This document shows positions 1-6,173 of a stretch of 7,926 bases of DNA, piece after piece (the first letter of the stretch is position 1; every line of letters begins with the position of its first letter). Where the stretch lies: assembly GCA_009703445.1 (NCBI GenBank), contig WLGA01000048.1, forward strand, positions 1 to 7,926, in the 5' to 3' direction. A program made the position numbers and the translations under genes. The stretch comes from Actinomycetota bacterium. Its GTDB lineage: Bacteria; Actinomycetota; Actinomycetes; Actinomycetales; Microbacteriaceae. Under the pieces are notes generated by a model. The model searched no databases and was not told where the DNA came from. It saw only the letters and a list, made by a program, of their open reading frames with translations.

Positions 1-450
1 GGTGTCTTGAGTGACACCTCTGGTGCACTCAGCAACACCTTTGAGTTCACCGAAAAGAAGGTTCGCGACGTTGCCGTTTCAATCGACAAGGTTGTCTCGT
101 TCGAAGAATCTGTCACACCGCGCGAAGTTGAGCAGGCTGTGGCCAAGTATGGGTTCTCTCGCTACCCGCTAACCGGCGCAGACGGCGAAATCGTGGGCTA
201 CCTGCACCTCAAGGACGTTATCGATCTTGACCTTGACGAGGTTGATGACCCGTTCCCATCCAAGCGAGTGCGAAACATGATTTCACTCTCGGCCAACATG
301 GAATTGGAAGACGCCCTGGCCAGCATGCGCCGAGTCAACTCGCACATGGCGAAGGTGTTAGATCGCGGCGGTAAGTTGCGTGGCGTGTTGTTCCTAGAGG
401 ACATCCTCGAAGAACTCGTTGGAGAAGTTCAGGACGCGACTCGTCGCTAG
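1..450 (+). CDS. CNNM/CorC-like (HlyC/CorC family) membrane protein, C-terminal CBS-pair part, 5' truncated
   Basis: This is the last 149 codons of a gene that begins upstream of the window; the reading frame is open at base 1. The TTG at base 7 is probably an internal leucine rather than a start, because the family carries a DUF21 membrane domain before this region. The visible part opens with the linker EFTEKKVRDVAV and then holds two CBS domains. The first contains GFSRYPL and GYLHLKDVIDL; the second contains ELEDALASMRR, SHMAKV and GVLFLEDILEELVGEV. It ends right after the second CBS domain and lacks the extra C-terminal CorC_HlyC domain, which matches the shorter of the two paralogs often found side by side in actinobacteria. 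CBS pairs in this family bind adenylates and are thought to gate divalent-cation (Mg/Co) transport or efflux at the inner membrane; the substrate here is not determinable. Its TAG stop shares CTAG (447-450) with the stop of the convergent gene. Confidence 0.9.
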   Translation, partial: GVLSDTSGALSNTFEFTEKKVRDVAVSIDKVVSFEESVTPREVEQAVAKYGFSRYPLTGADGEIVGYLHLKDVIDLDLDEVDDPFPSKRVRNMISLSANMELEDALASMRRVNSHMAKVLDRGGKLRGVLFLEDILEELVGEVQDATRR

Positions 451-1517
451 AACTTGCCTCGCGAGTATTGGTTAGGCCAGTAGTCAACTTCGACACCAAG
501 TTCGTGTGCTGCTCTGAGCGGCCACATTGGGTCTCTAAGCTCGGCGCGGCCAATCATGATCACCTCGACGTTGCCTCGCTGCAAGATTTCTTCGGCTTGG
601 GCTCCGGTCGTGATTTGCCCAACCACGGCAACCGGTGAGTCAACCCTCTCGGCGACGAACTCGGCGATTGGCACTTGATAGCCAGGGCCGGTTGGAATAG
701 TCACGCCAGTGACCAAGCCTCCGGTTGAGATGTCGAAAAGATCTGCGCCAGCCTCGGCGCACCAGGTAGCAACCGTTGACGTCTGAGTTTCATCCCAGCC
801 GCCTTCAACATAATCGGTGGCCGAGAAGCGAACCAAAATAGGCATTCCCTCGCCGACCTCGGCGCGCACGCCGGCAACGATTTCAAGTAGGAATCGAGCC
901 CGGTTTTCGAGCTCACCGCCATAAATGTCGGTCCGGTGATTGGTTAGCGGAGACAGGAATTGATGAACCAGGTAGCCATGCGCCGCGTGAATCTCGATAA
1001 CGTCAAATCCTGCATCCTGTGAGCGTCGCGAGGCTGCAATGAACTCATTCACAATGTCTGAAACTTCGGCAGTTTCGAGTTTGCGCGGGGCTTCATAGCC
1101 GGTGAAAGCCTCATCCGTGGCCGACACGGATTGCCAACCGCCATCGGTCAACGGCACAGAGCCGTGGCCAGACCACTCGCGGTAGACCGAAGCCTTGCGG
1201 CCGGCGTGCGCAAGTTGAATGCCAACGGCAGCACCCTGCCCGTGCATGAAATCAATGATGTAGGCCCACCCATCAGCCTGCTCATCGTTCCAAATTCCGG
1301 TGTCCCAGGGAGAGATTCGACCCTCGGGTGCAACTGCTGTGGCTTCGACCATGATCAGGCCGGCACCGCCGGCGGCTCGCGCTCCAAGGTGAACCAGGTG
1401 CCATTCGGTCGGCACCCCATCTCGATCCTCAGCCGAATACTGGCACATAGGCGCGACCCATGCTCGGTTTCGCACGGTTAGATCACGGATGGTGATGGCT
1501 TCAAATAGCTTGCTCAT
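447..1517 (-). CDS. NADH:flavin oxidoreductase, class III Old Yellow Enzyme (YqjM/NamA-like)
   Basis: This predicted cytosolic FMN enzyme of 356 residues, close to the usual 340-370, reduces activated C=C bonds (enones, nitro compounds) with NAD(P)H. It is a single TIM-barrel domain. Class hallmarks are visible: PMCQYS with the flavin-tuning Cys25 and Tyr27, GIQLAHAGRK with Gln101, the substrate-binding pair in IEIHAAHGY (His177, His180), NHRTDIYGG, the FMN-contacting VRFSATDY (Arg230), and MIGRAELRDP near residue 321. The C-terminal NQYSRGKF supplies Arg353, equivalent to the arginine finger that YqjM-type dimers insert into the neighbouring active site. It has no Fe-S or C-terminal reductase domain, so it is not a 2,4-dienoyl-CoA reductase type. 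The ATG at 1517 puts the N terminus (MSKLFEAITI) where the family begins. No clear Shine-Dalgarno precedes it; a TAGAGT box lies 7 bases upstream. The gene is divergent from nnrD and convergent with the CBS gene. The physiological substrate is unknown. Confidence 0.93.
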   Translation of the reverse strand: MSKLFEAITIRDLTVRNRAWVAPMCQYSAEDRDGVPTEWHLVHLGARAAGGAGLIMVEATAVAPEGRISPWDTGIWNDEQADGWAYIIDFMHGQGAAVGIQLAHAGRKASVYREWSGHGSVPLTDGGWQSVSATDEAFTGYEAPRKLETAEVSDIVNEFIAASRRSQDAGFDVIEIHAAHGYLVHQFLSPLTNHRTDIYGGELENRARFLLEIVAGVRAEVGEGMPILVRFSATDYVEGGWDETQTSTVATWCAEAGADLFDISTGGLVTGVTIPTGPGYQVPIAEFVAERVDSPVAVVGQITTGAQAEEILQRGNVEVIMIGRAELRDPMWPLRAAHELGVEVDYWPNQYSRGKF

Positions 1518-1524
1518 GCTTAGA

Positions 1525-1530
1525 ACTCTA
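1525..1530 (-). promoter_or_regulatory. Candidate -10 box for the OYE gene (leaderless start)
   Basis: On the minus strand TAGAGT fits the actinobacterial -10 pattern TANNNT and ends 7 bases before the ATG at 1517, so transcription would begin at or beside the start codon. Only a weak purine run is present as a ribosome site, consistent with a leaderless mRNA. No convincing -35 hexamer is seen. A six-base motif is weak evidence alone; the support comes from the same arrangement at three other starts in the window. Confidence 0.35.
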
Positions 1531-1535
1531 TTCGG

Positions 1536-1541
1536 TAGCCT
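1536..1541 (+). promoter_or_regulatory. Candidate -10 box for nnrD (leaderless start)
   Basis: TAGCCT fits TANNNT and ends 6 bases before the ATG of nnrD. The GGGG at 1543-1546 is one base from the ATG, too close to act as a Shine-Dalgarno, so a leaderless transcript is the simplest reading. The box lies a few bases from the opposing candidate box of the OYE gene, so the two promoters would sit back to back in a 30-base gap and could compete for polymerase. No good -35 is visible. Confidence 0.35.
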
Positions 1542-1547
1542 TGGGGC

Positions 1548-2360
1548 ATGGACTTGCTTTCGTCAGTATTGCGAAGCCCCGTCGCCGAGGATGACAAATA
1601 CTCGCGTGGCGTGGTCGGTTTCGTGACCGGTTCGACGAACTTTCCCGGTGCAGCGATCCTTGGGGTCACCGCTGCAATGCGAACCGGAGTAGGCATGGTT
1701 CGCTGGATTGGCCCCGAAGCGGTTGGCCGCATACTGCTTGAGGTTCGGCCAGAGGTCGTTCTCCAGGATGGTCGGGCTCAGGCCTGGGTGATAGGTTCGG
1801 GTGTTGCAAACGACCAACACGACGAACAACTTGAAAACGCAAAATCGAAACTTGGTGAAGCGAAGTTCGCGGTGGTTGATGCGGGTGCACTGGAATTTGT
1901 GAACTTCGAGACACTTGGCGCAGCATCGGTATTGACACCGCACGCTGGAGAAATGTCGCGCCTTCTAGCGCGACTTGGCGACAACTGGTCGAGATCAGAC
2001 GTTGAGCATTCACCCGTCGATGCTGCGAAGTTGGTCGCCTTCAAGAGCGGCCAAGTGGTTCTGCTCAAGGGCAATGTGACCACCGTCGCTGACCCGTCTG
2101 GCGCTAGCTGGCAAACCCCTCCCGCAAACCCCGCCCTTGCAACCGCTGGCAGCGGCGATGTTCTAGCCGGCATCCTGGGAGCCCTGATTGCCAGCAATAC
2201 TCTCAAGCTCGAAGCGGAGGAGCTCTCTTTGGCGCAACTCGCACTCGCGGCTGCGCTCTTGCATGCTCGAGCAGGGGATTTGGCGGCAGAATCGGGCCCG
2301 GTTGTGGCACTAGACATAGCCGAGGCTTTGCGCGCGGTGGTCGGAGACATCCTTGGTTAA
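1548..2360 (+). CDS. nnrD: ADP-dependent (S)-NAD(P)H-hydrate dehydratase
   Basis: This 270-residue ribokinase-fold enzyme (YjeF C-terminal/CARKD family) dehydrates the S-form of NADHX and NADPHX at the expense of ADP, repairing cofactor damaged by heat or by glyceraldehyde-3-phosphate dehydrogenase. Family motifs run in order: DDKYSRGVVGFVTGS (15-29), NFPGAAILG (31-39), GVGMVRWIGP (47-56), RPEVV (67-71), VVDAGAL (109-115), LTPHAGEMSRLL (129-140), VVLLKGNVT (170-178), and the nucleotide/catalytic loop ATAGSGDVLAGILGAL (198-213), where Asp204 is the expected general base. It is the dehydratase domain only, like B. subtilis YxkO; many bacteria fuse it to the NnrE epimerase, so a separate NnrE should exist elsewhere in the genome. 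The start was chosen because the preceding region is only a 30-base divergent gap and no ribosome site supports a later start. The glycosyltransferase gene overlaps its last 8 bases. Confidence 0.93.
   Translation: MDLLSSVLRSPVAEDDKYSRGVVGFVTGSTNFPGAAILGVTAAMRTGVGMVRWIGPEAVGRILLEVRPEVVLQDGRAQAWVIGSGVANDQHDEQLENAKSKLGEAKFAVVDAGALEFVNFETLGAASVLTPHAGEMSRLLARLGDNWSRSDVEHSPVDAAKLVAFKSGQVVLLKGNVTTVADPSGASWQTPPANPALATAGSGDVLAGILGALIASNTLKLEAEELSLAQLALAAALLHARAGDLAAESGPVVALDIAEALRAVVGDILG
2343..2347 (+). promoter_or_regulatory. Ribosome binding site for the GT87-like gene, inside the end of nnrD
   Basis: GGAGA lies 5 bases before the TTG at 2353 and within the last codons of nnrD. It is one of the best Shine-Dalgarno sequences in the window and decides the unusual TTG start. 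Its position implies that the gene is read from the nnrD transcript, probably with translational coupling. Confidence 0.7.
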
Positions 2361-3540
2361 GTTATTTAGTCTCTGGCTGGCTACCGTTGCCGTGCACGTT
2401 TGGTTGGCAATTGAGGCCCAGCTGAACCCTCAGACAGCCCCATTCAACGATGTGAACTTGTATGGCTATTGGGTCGACCAAGTGAACTTGAATCATGGAT
2501 TATTGGGAGTCAACGAAGCCTGGGTTTATCCCTTCCCGGCGCTTGCTCCTATGGCCATCGCGGACTTTTTCGGTGCGACAACTGGAGTCTTGACGGGCTG
2601 GATTATCCTGGTCTGCCTCTTGCACCTCGTTGCTCTCAGCGCCGTGGTCGATTGGGGTCACGCCAACGCGTCGGCTTATAAGGCGGCGGGTTTTTACCTG
2701 CTGTTTCTAGTGATTTTGGGTCCGGTAGCGATCGGCCGCATCGACGCGGTTGCCGCGTTTTTCGCGATTCTCGGTTTGGTGCAAATCCGGCACAACCGAC
2801 CTCGAATGGCCATGGCCCTATTCACCATGGGCGCTTGGATAAAGATTTGGCCGGTAGCAGCCGCAATCGCAGTGTTTTCCGCGACCAAGTCGAAGACCCG
2901 CCTAATTCTTGCGGCTTTCGCAACTACCGCCTCGATTCTCGCCGTTGGAGTCTTGCTCGGTGGAAATGAAAAGCTCTTGTCGTTCGTTTCGATGCAGGGG
3001 GCACGTGGGCTGCAGGTCGAATCGGTGTTCGCAACGTTTTGGGTTTGGGCGGCTAAATTCGGCGCACCGGGCGCTGGAATCTATTTCGACAATCAGCTGG
3101 TCACGAACCAGGTCTCGGGAGCGTTTTCCAACGAAATCGCCTGGATTCTCGGTTTAGTACTGCCCGGGGCGTTAGCCATCACGATTTTTCTTGGTATTCG
3201 GGCTTACCGCGCAGGAGCAGAAACCAAGCATCTCTTTGTCGCAACTTTTCTCACGGCAACCCTTGATCTAATCGTTTTCAACAAGGTCGGTTCACCGCAG
3301 TTTGAGCTTTGGCTCGCCGTCCCGCTAATGGCCGGCATCCTGTTTGGTTTGCCAAACTGGCGTCTGCCCGTCATCCTGGGTTCTTGTATAGCGCTGCTGA
3401 CAAACTTGCTCTATCCAATTTTCTACATGGATTTGATGGCGCTTGGATGGCTTGGAATTGCCATTCTCACCTTGCGTAACGCCTTACTGATCGCGCTTTT
3501 GGTTTGGGCAAACCTACGCCTATCGAAATTGGCGAATTAG
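2353..3540 (+). CDS. Multi-pass membrane glycosyltransferase, GT87-like (DUF2029), GT-C fold
   Basis: This 395-residue, very hydrophobic protein has about ten to twelve predicted membrane spans (for example around 4-20, 78-99, 111-128, 152-176, 184-204, 263-286, 339-358 and 366-388). It matches actinobacterial GT87/DUF2029 proteins, which transfer sugars from polyprenyl-phosphate donors to lipids or cell-surface glycans outside the membrane; PimE of mycobacteria is the studied relative. The first outer loop carries FNDVNLYGYW with Asp33, a plausible GT-C catalytic acid (inference), then WVYPFPALAPM (57-67). Other conserved-looking motifs are GRIDAVAAFFAILGL (128-142), AWIKIWPVA (161-169), RGLQVESVFATFW (218-230) and KVGSPQFELWLAVP (311-324). 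It starts at a TTG backed by GGAGA, overlaps nnrD by 8 bases, and its TAG overlaps the metX stop by 4 bases. There is no functional link to nnrD beyond cotranscription. The acceptor and sugar are unknown; a mannosyltransferase role is only a family-level guess. Confidence 0.8.
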   Translation: MVKLFSLWLATVAVHVWLAIEAQLNPQTAPFNDVNLYGYWVDQVNLNHGLLGVNEAWVYPFPALAPMAIADFFGATTGVLTGWIILVCLLHLVALSAVVDWGHANASAYKAAGFYLLFLVILGPVAIGRIDAVAAFFAILGLVQIRHNRPRMAMALFTMGAWIKIWPVAAAIAVFSATKSKTRLILAAFATTASILAVGVLLGGNEKLLSFVSMQGARGLQVESVFATFWVWAAKFGAPGAGIYFDNQLVTNQVSGAFSNEIAWILGLVLPGALAITIFLGIRAYRAGAETKHLFVATFLTATLDLIVFNKVGSPQFELWLAVPLMAGILFGLPNWRLPVILGSCIALLTNLLYPIFYMDLMALGWLGIAILTLRNALLIALLVWANLRLSKLAN

Positions 3541-4742
3541 CTCTCAAGTAGCTGGATCAAAAGCGGGCCGACCAGGTCGCGCTCAATCAAGAATCCGTCG
3601 TGGCCATAAGAAGACGTAATGGTTTGCAAGCCGCCACCGATCATTTCGCCACCGATGTGGTCTGCGATGCGTTGCTGATCACCAATCGGGAAGCATCGGT
3701 CGCTATCGATTCCGGCCACGAGCGAGGTTGCTTTCACGCTCTTCAGCGCTTCTTCGACCGAACCGCGACCGCGACCAACGTCGTGTGAGTTCATTGCTTC
3801 CACCAAGGTGATGTAGCTGTTTGCGTCGAACCTGCGGGTGAACTTGTTGCCGTGGAAGTCGAGGTAGCTCTCGACGGCAAAACGGCCACCTTTACCGAGT
3901 GGGCTCACCTGAGACTGCCAGGTGCGTTCAAAACGGTCATTCAATTCGCCGTGTGAACGATAGTTCAACAGAGCCATGCGACGCGCAAGAGCCAATCCGC
4001 GGTGCGGGCCAAACCCTGGCTTCGCGTCGTAGTAGTTGCCGTCCGCGAATGCCGGGTCGGTCTTAATCGCCTCAACCTGGATGGAGTTGGTAGCAATCTG
4101 GTCTGCGCTGGCGATGGCAGGCGCTGCGATCACAGCAACCTTCTTGAGGGCGTCGGGATACATGATTGCCCACTCGAGTGACTGCATGGCGCCCATTGAG
4201 CCGCCGATGACAGCAAACCAAGTCTTGATGCCGAGAACCTTTGAAAGCTCGTGCTGGGCATTCACTTGGTCTCGAATGGTCAGGTATGGGAAGAGCGCGC
4301 CAAATTCGCGGCCGTTGGTATCGAGTGAACTCGGGCCAGTTGAACCCTGGCAGCTACCGAGCATGTTTGGCGCAACCACGAAGTATTTGTCGGTGTCGAT
4401 TGCCAAACCTGGGCCGATGATGTCGCTCCACCAACCTTCGGTTGGGTGGGCTTTGCTCGCAGAACCGGTTGCGTGCGAGTCACCGGTTAGGGCATGCAAA
4501 ACCAAGACGGCGTTGGTGTGCTCGTGGTTCAGCTCACCCCATGATTCGAATGCGATTCGAGCAGAGGCTAGCGTCCGGCCGCTTTCGAGCTTTAGGTTGC
4601 TGATCGGAGCAAACTGTCGGTCGCCAGCCAAATCTCCGTCGCGCCAGGCTCCGGTCGCAGGTGGTCTTCCAATTAGCTGACGACTCAGTTCCTCGGTCAC
4701 GAATGACGAGGGGACTGTATCTTCGGGCGTTTGGAATTCCAT
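3537..4742 (-). CDS. metX: Homoserine O-acetyltransferase
   Basis: This cytosolic alpha/beta-hydrolase-fold enzyme of 401 residues, slightly long for a family of about 350-400, transfers an acyl group from acyl-CoA to the hydroxyl of L-homoserine, the committed step to methionine. Visible motifs: VLVLHALTGDSHATG (79-93), WWSDIIGPG with DTDKYFVVAPNMLGSCQGSTGP (104-137), the nucleophile elbow VIGGSMGAMQSLEW (178-191) with Ser182, GIDSDRCFP (344-352) with Asp348, and SSYGHDGFLIE (377-387) with His381. Ser182/Asp348/His381 align with the triad of M. tuberculosis MetX. The N-terminal 45 or so residues (PEDTVPSS onward) are variable. MetX proteins can use acetyl- or succinyl-CoA; acetyl is the usual actinobacterial case and fits the adjacent metY. 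It lies 41 bases downstream of metY and is probably cotranscribed with it, but a TAGGCT box 7 bases before its ATG and the absence of a good Shine-Dalgarno suggest an additional leaderless promoter. Confidence 0.95.
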   Translation of the reverse strand: MEFQTPEDTVPSSFVTEELSRQLIGRPPATGAWRDGDLAGDRQFAPISNLKLESGRTLASARIAFESWGELNHEHTNAVLVLHALTGDSHATGSASKAHPTEGWWSDIIGPGLAIDTDKYFVVAPNMLGSCQGSTGPSSLDTNGREFGALFPYLTIRDQVNAQHELSKVLGIKTWFAVIGGSMGAMQSLEWAIMYPDALKKVAVIAAPAIASADQIATNSIQVEAIKTDPAFADGNYYDAKPGFGPHRGLALARRMALLNYRSHGELNDRFERTWQSQVSPLGKGGRFAVESYLDFHGNKFTRRFDANSYITLVEAMNSHDVGRGRGSVEEALKSVKATSLVAGIDSDRCFPIGDQQRIADHIGGEMIGGGLQTITSSYGHDGFLIERDLVGPLLIQLLES

Positions 4743-4749
4743 CGACTTA

Positions 4750-4755
4750 AGCCTA
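4750..4755 (-). promoter_or_regulatory. Candidate internal -10 box for metX
   Basis: On the minus strand TAGGCT ends 7 bases before the metX ATG, inside the 41-base metY-metX gap. The same hexamer precedes ung. The only purine-rich stretch upstream (AGG) is 9 bases away and part of this box, so a standard ribosome site is weak. This could allow metX to be made independently of metY; the evidence is motif only. Confidence 0.3.
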
Positions 4756-4783
4756 ACGGCGCAAATCCAGAATCACGAACCCA

Positions 4784-6082
4784 CTACTTGGTTGCTGCGA
4801 AGCCTGTCTCTAGGTCGGCAATCAAATCAGCGATTGACTCTAGGCCAACTGACAAGCGCACCAATCCCGGAGTCACGCCGGTTGAAGCCTGCTGCTCCGG
4901 GGTGAGCTGAGAGTGGGTTGTTGATGCCGGGTGAATCACTAGCGAACGCACATCGCCGATGTTAGCAACGTGGCTGAACAGGTTCAGGCTCTCAACGAAC
5001 TTCGATCCGGCGGTGACTCCGCCAGCGATTTCGAAAGAAACAATCGCGCCGGTTCCCTTAGGTGCATACTTCTTGCCCGCTTCAAACCAAGGTGAGGTCG
5101 GAAGGCCTGCATAGTTCACCGAAAGCACCTGAGGGTGCTTCACTAGCCACTCTGCAATTGTCTGAGCGTTTGACACGTGGCGGTCAACGCGAAGGCTTAG
5201 GGTTTCGATTCCCTGAAGCAGTTGCCAAGCGCTGTTAGGTGAAATGGCTGAACCTAGGTCGCGCAGGAGTTGCACGCGCGCCTTGATGATGTAGGCAATG
5301 CCGTCTCCAAGAGCCGCGGTGTAGTTGACTCCGTGATACGACGGGTCTGGCTCGGTTAGCCCAGGGAACTTGTCTGACTTGCTCCACTCGAACTTTCCGC
5401 CGTCAACAATTGCGCCGGCTACGACGGTTCCGTGACCGCCCAAGAACTTGGTCGCCGAGTGAACGACAATGTCGGCTCCGTGCTCTAGTGGGCGAACCAA
5501 GTATGGGGTTGCAACGGTGTTGTCGACGATTAGCGGCACACCATTTGCGTGAGCCACGTTTGATACGCCTTCGATGTCGAGGATCGAAACCTTAGGGTTA
5601 CCGATGGTCTCAGCGAAGAACGCCTTGGTGTTCGGCTGAACAGCAGCTGCCCACTCATCCAGGTTGTCTTGGTCTTCAACAAAGGTGGTGGTGATGCCGA
5701 GCTTAGGCAGCGTGTACTTGAAGAGGTTATAGGTGCCGCCATAAAGGGTCGATGAGGCAACGATGTGGTCGCCGGCCTGTGCGATGTTCAAGATCGCAAA
5801 GGTCTCTGCAGCCTGGCCAGAAGCAAGGAGTAGGGCTGCGGTGCCGCCTTCAAGAGCTGCGATGCGCTTCTCAGCTACATCCTGGGTCGGGTTCATGATG
5901 CGGGTGTAGATGTTACCGAATTCAGCAAGGCCGAAAAGCTTCGCGGCGTGCTCGCTTGAATTGAAGACGTAAGCAGTGGTCTGGTAAATCGGGGTAACGA
6001 CCGCGTTGGTAGTTGGGTCCGGTGATGCTCCGGCGTGAATCTGTGCGGTGTCAAAACCCCAGTTGCTTGAATCGGTGCTCAT
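4784..6082 (-). CDS. metY: O-acetylhomoserine sulfhydrylase (O-acetylhomoserine aminocarboxypropyltransferase)
   Basis: This PLP enzyme of the Cys/Met-metabolism fold-type I family converts O-acetylhomoserine plus sulfide to homocysteine and acetate, taking the product of the adjacent metX. At 432 residues it has the length typical of MetY (about 430), longer than MetB or MetZ (about 380-400). Motifs: WGFDTAQIHAG (8-18), TPIYQTTAYVF (30-40), YTRIMNPTQDV with Arg61 (59-69), SGQAAETFAILNI (88-100), STLYGGTYNLF with the ring-stacking Tyr114 (111-121), ETIGNP (158-163), IVDNTVATPYLVRP with Asp187 (185-198), and VHSATKFLGGHGT (207-219) with the Schiff-base Lys212. The C-terminal part has SLVIHPASTTHSQL (380-393) and VRLSVGLE (408-415). 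The ATG at 6082 is supported by AGGGG with a 5-base spacer. A 91-base gap separates it from the upstream M20 gene and contains inverted repeats that may control it; metX follows after 41 bases. Confidence 0.96.
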   Translation of the reverse strand: MSTDSSNWGFDTAQIHAGASPDPTTNAVVTPIYQTTAYVFNSSEHAAKLFGLAEFGNIYTRIMNPTQDVAEKRIAALEGGTAALLLASGQAAETFAILNIAQAGDHIVASSTLYGGTYNLFKYTLPKLGITTTFVEDQDNLDEWAAAVQPNTKAFFAETIGNPKVSILDIEGVSNVAHANGVPLIVDNTVATPYLVRPLEHGADIVVHSATKFLGGHGTVVAGAIVDGGKFEWSKSDKFPGLTEPDPSYHGVNYTAALGDGIAYIIKARVQLLRDLGSAISPNSAWQLLQGIETLSLRVDRHVSNAQTIAEWLVKHPQVLSVNYAGLPTSPWFEAGKKYAPKGTGAIVSFEIAGGVTAGSKFVESLNLFSHVANIGDVRSLVIHPASTTHSQLTPEQQASTGVTPGLVRLSVGLESIADLIADLETGFAATK

Positions 6083-6173
6083 TGTTACCCCTAAAGATTG
6101 GATTGATTTCTACCAAAGGTATAGGGGTGTTCCGTTGCAAGCGACTCTGCCTGCAACGAACCGTAACAAAGGG
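6083..6173 (-). promoter_or_regulatory. metY upstream region: strong stem, possible Shine-Dalgarno sequestering helix, ribosome site
   Basis: Seen directly: (a) the ribosome site AGGGG at 6092-6088 on the minus strand, 5 bases from the ATG; (b) a stem pairing 6152-6161 with 6129-6139, ten base pairs with one bulged base, plus two inner pairs beyond a mismatch, around a 6-base loop; (c) directly next to it ACCCCTA (6128-6122 on the minus strand), complementary to TAGGGGT (6093-6087), which contains the Shine-Dalgarno. If the transcript covers both arms of (c), the ribosome site could be masked. Stem (b) starts 12 bases after the M20 stop and has no U-run, so it could instead be a weak terminator or, as DNA, a repressor operator (half-sites TTGCA/TGCAA). 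A TATACC hexamer (6123-6118) is a possible -10; if real, arm one would lie upstream of the transcript and (c) could not form. It matches no SAM riboswitch consensus that I recognise. Confidence 0.45.

Noticed and set aside
7..9. TTG at base 7 as the start of a small CBS-only protein
   Set aside because: The frame is open through base 1, no ribosome site can be seen, and the linker plus CBS pair is the normal tail of a longer CNNM/CorC-type protein.
1..18. Inverted repeat GGTGTC / GACACC at the left edge
   Set aside because: It is six bases, sits inside the CBS-protein coding frame, and has no U-run or promoter context; most likely chance.
1778..2350. 190-codon open frame antisense to nnrD
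   Set aside because: Its translation is a low-complexity Ser/Ala-rich shadow of the well-supported nnrD frame and has no ribosome site or motif.
3760..3780. Short GCGACC tandem-like repeat
   Set aside because: It encodes the Gly-Arg-Gly-Arg stretch of MetX near residues 323-326 and is too short to be a meaningful repeat.
4036..4680. Long open frame (214 codons) on the plus strand opposite metX
   Set aside because: It lies wholly inside metX, whose full set of catalytic motifs is intact. The antisense translation shows no recognisable domain and is explained by metX codon bias.
6129..6161. Stem after the M20 gene as a standard rho-independent terminator
   Set aside because: The stem is strong, but no U-rich run follows on the minus strand, so an intrinsic terminator is not supported as such. 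It is kept as an unassigned regulatory structure.
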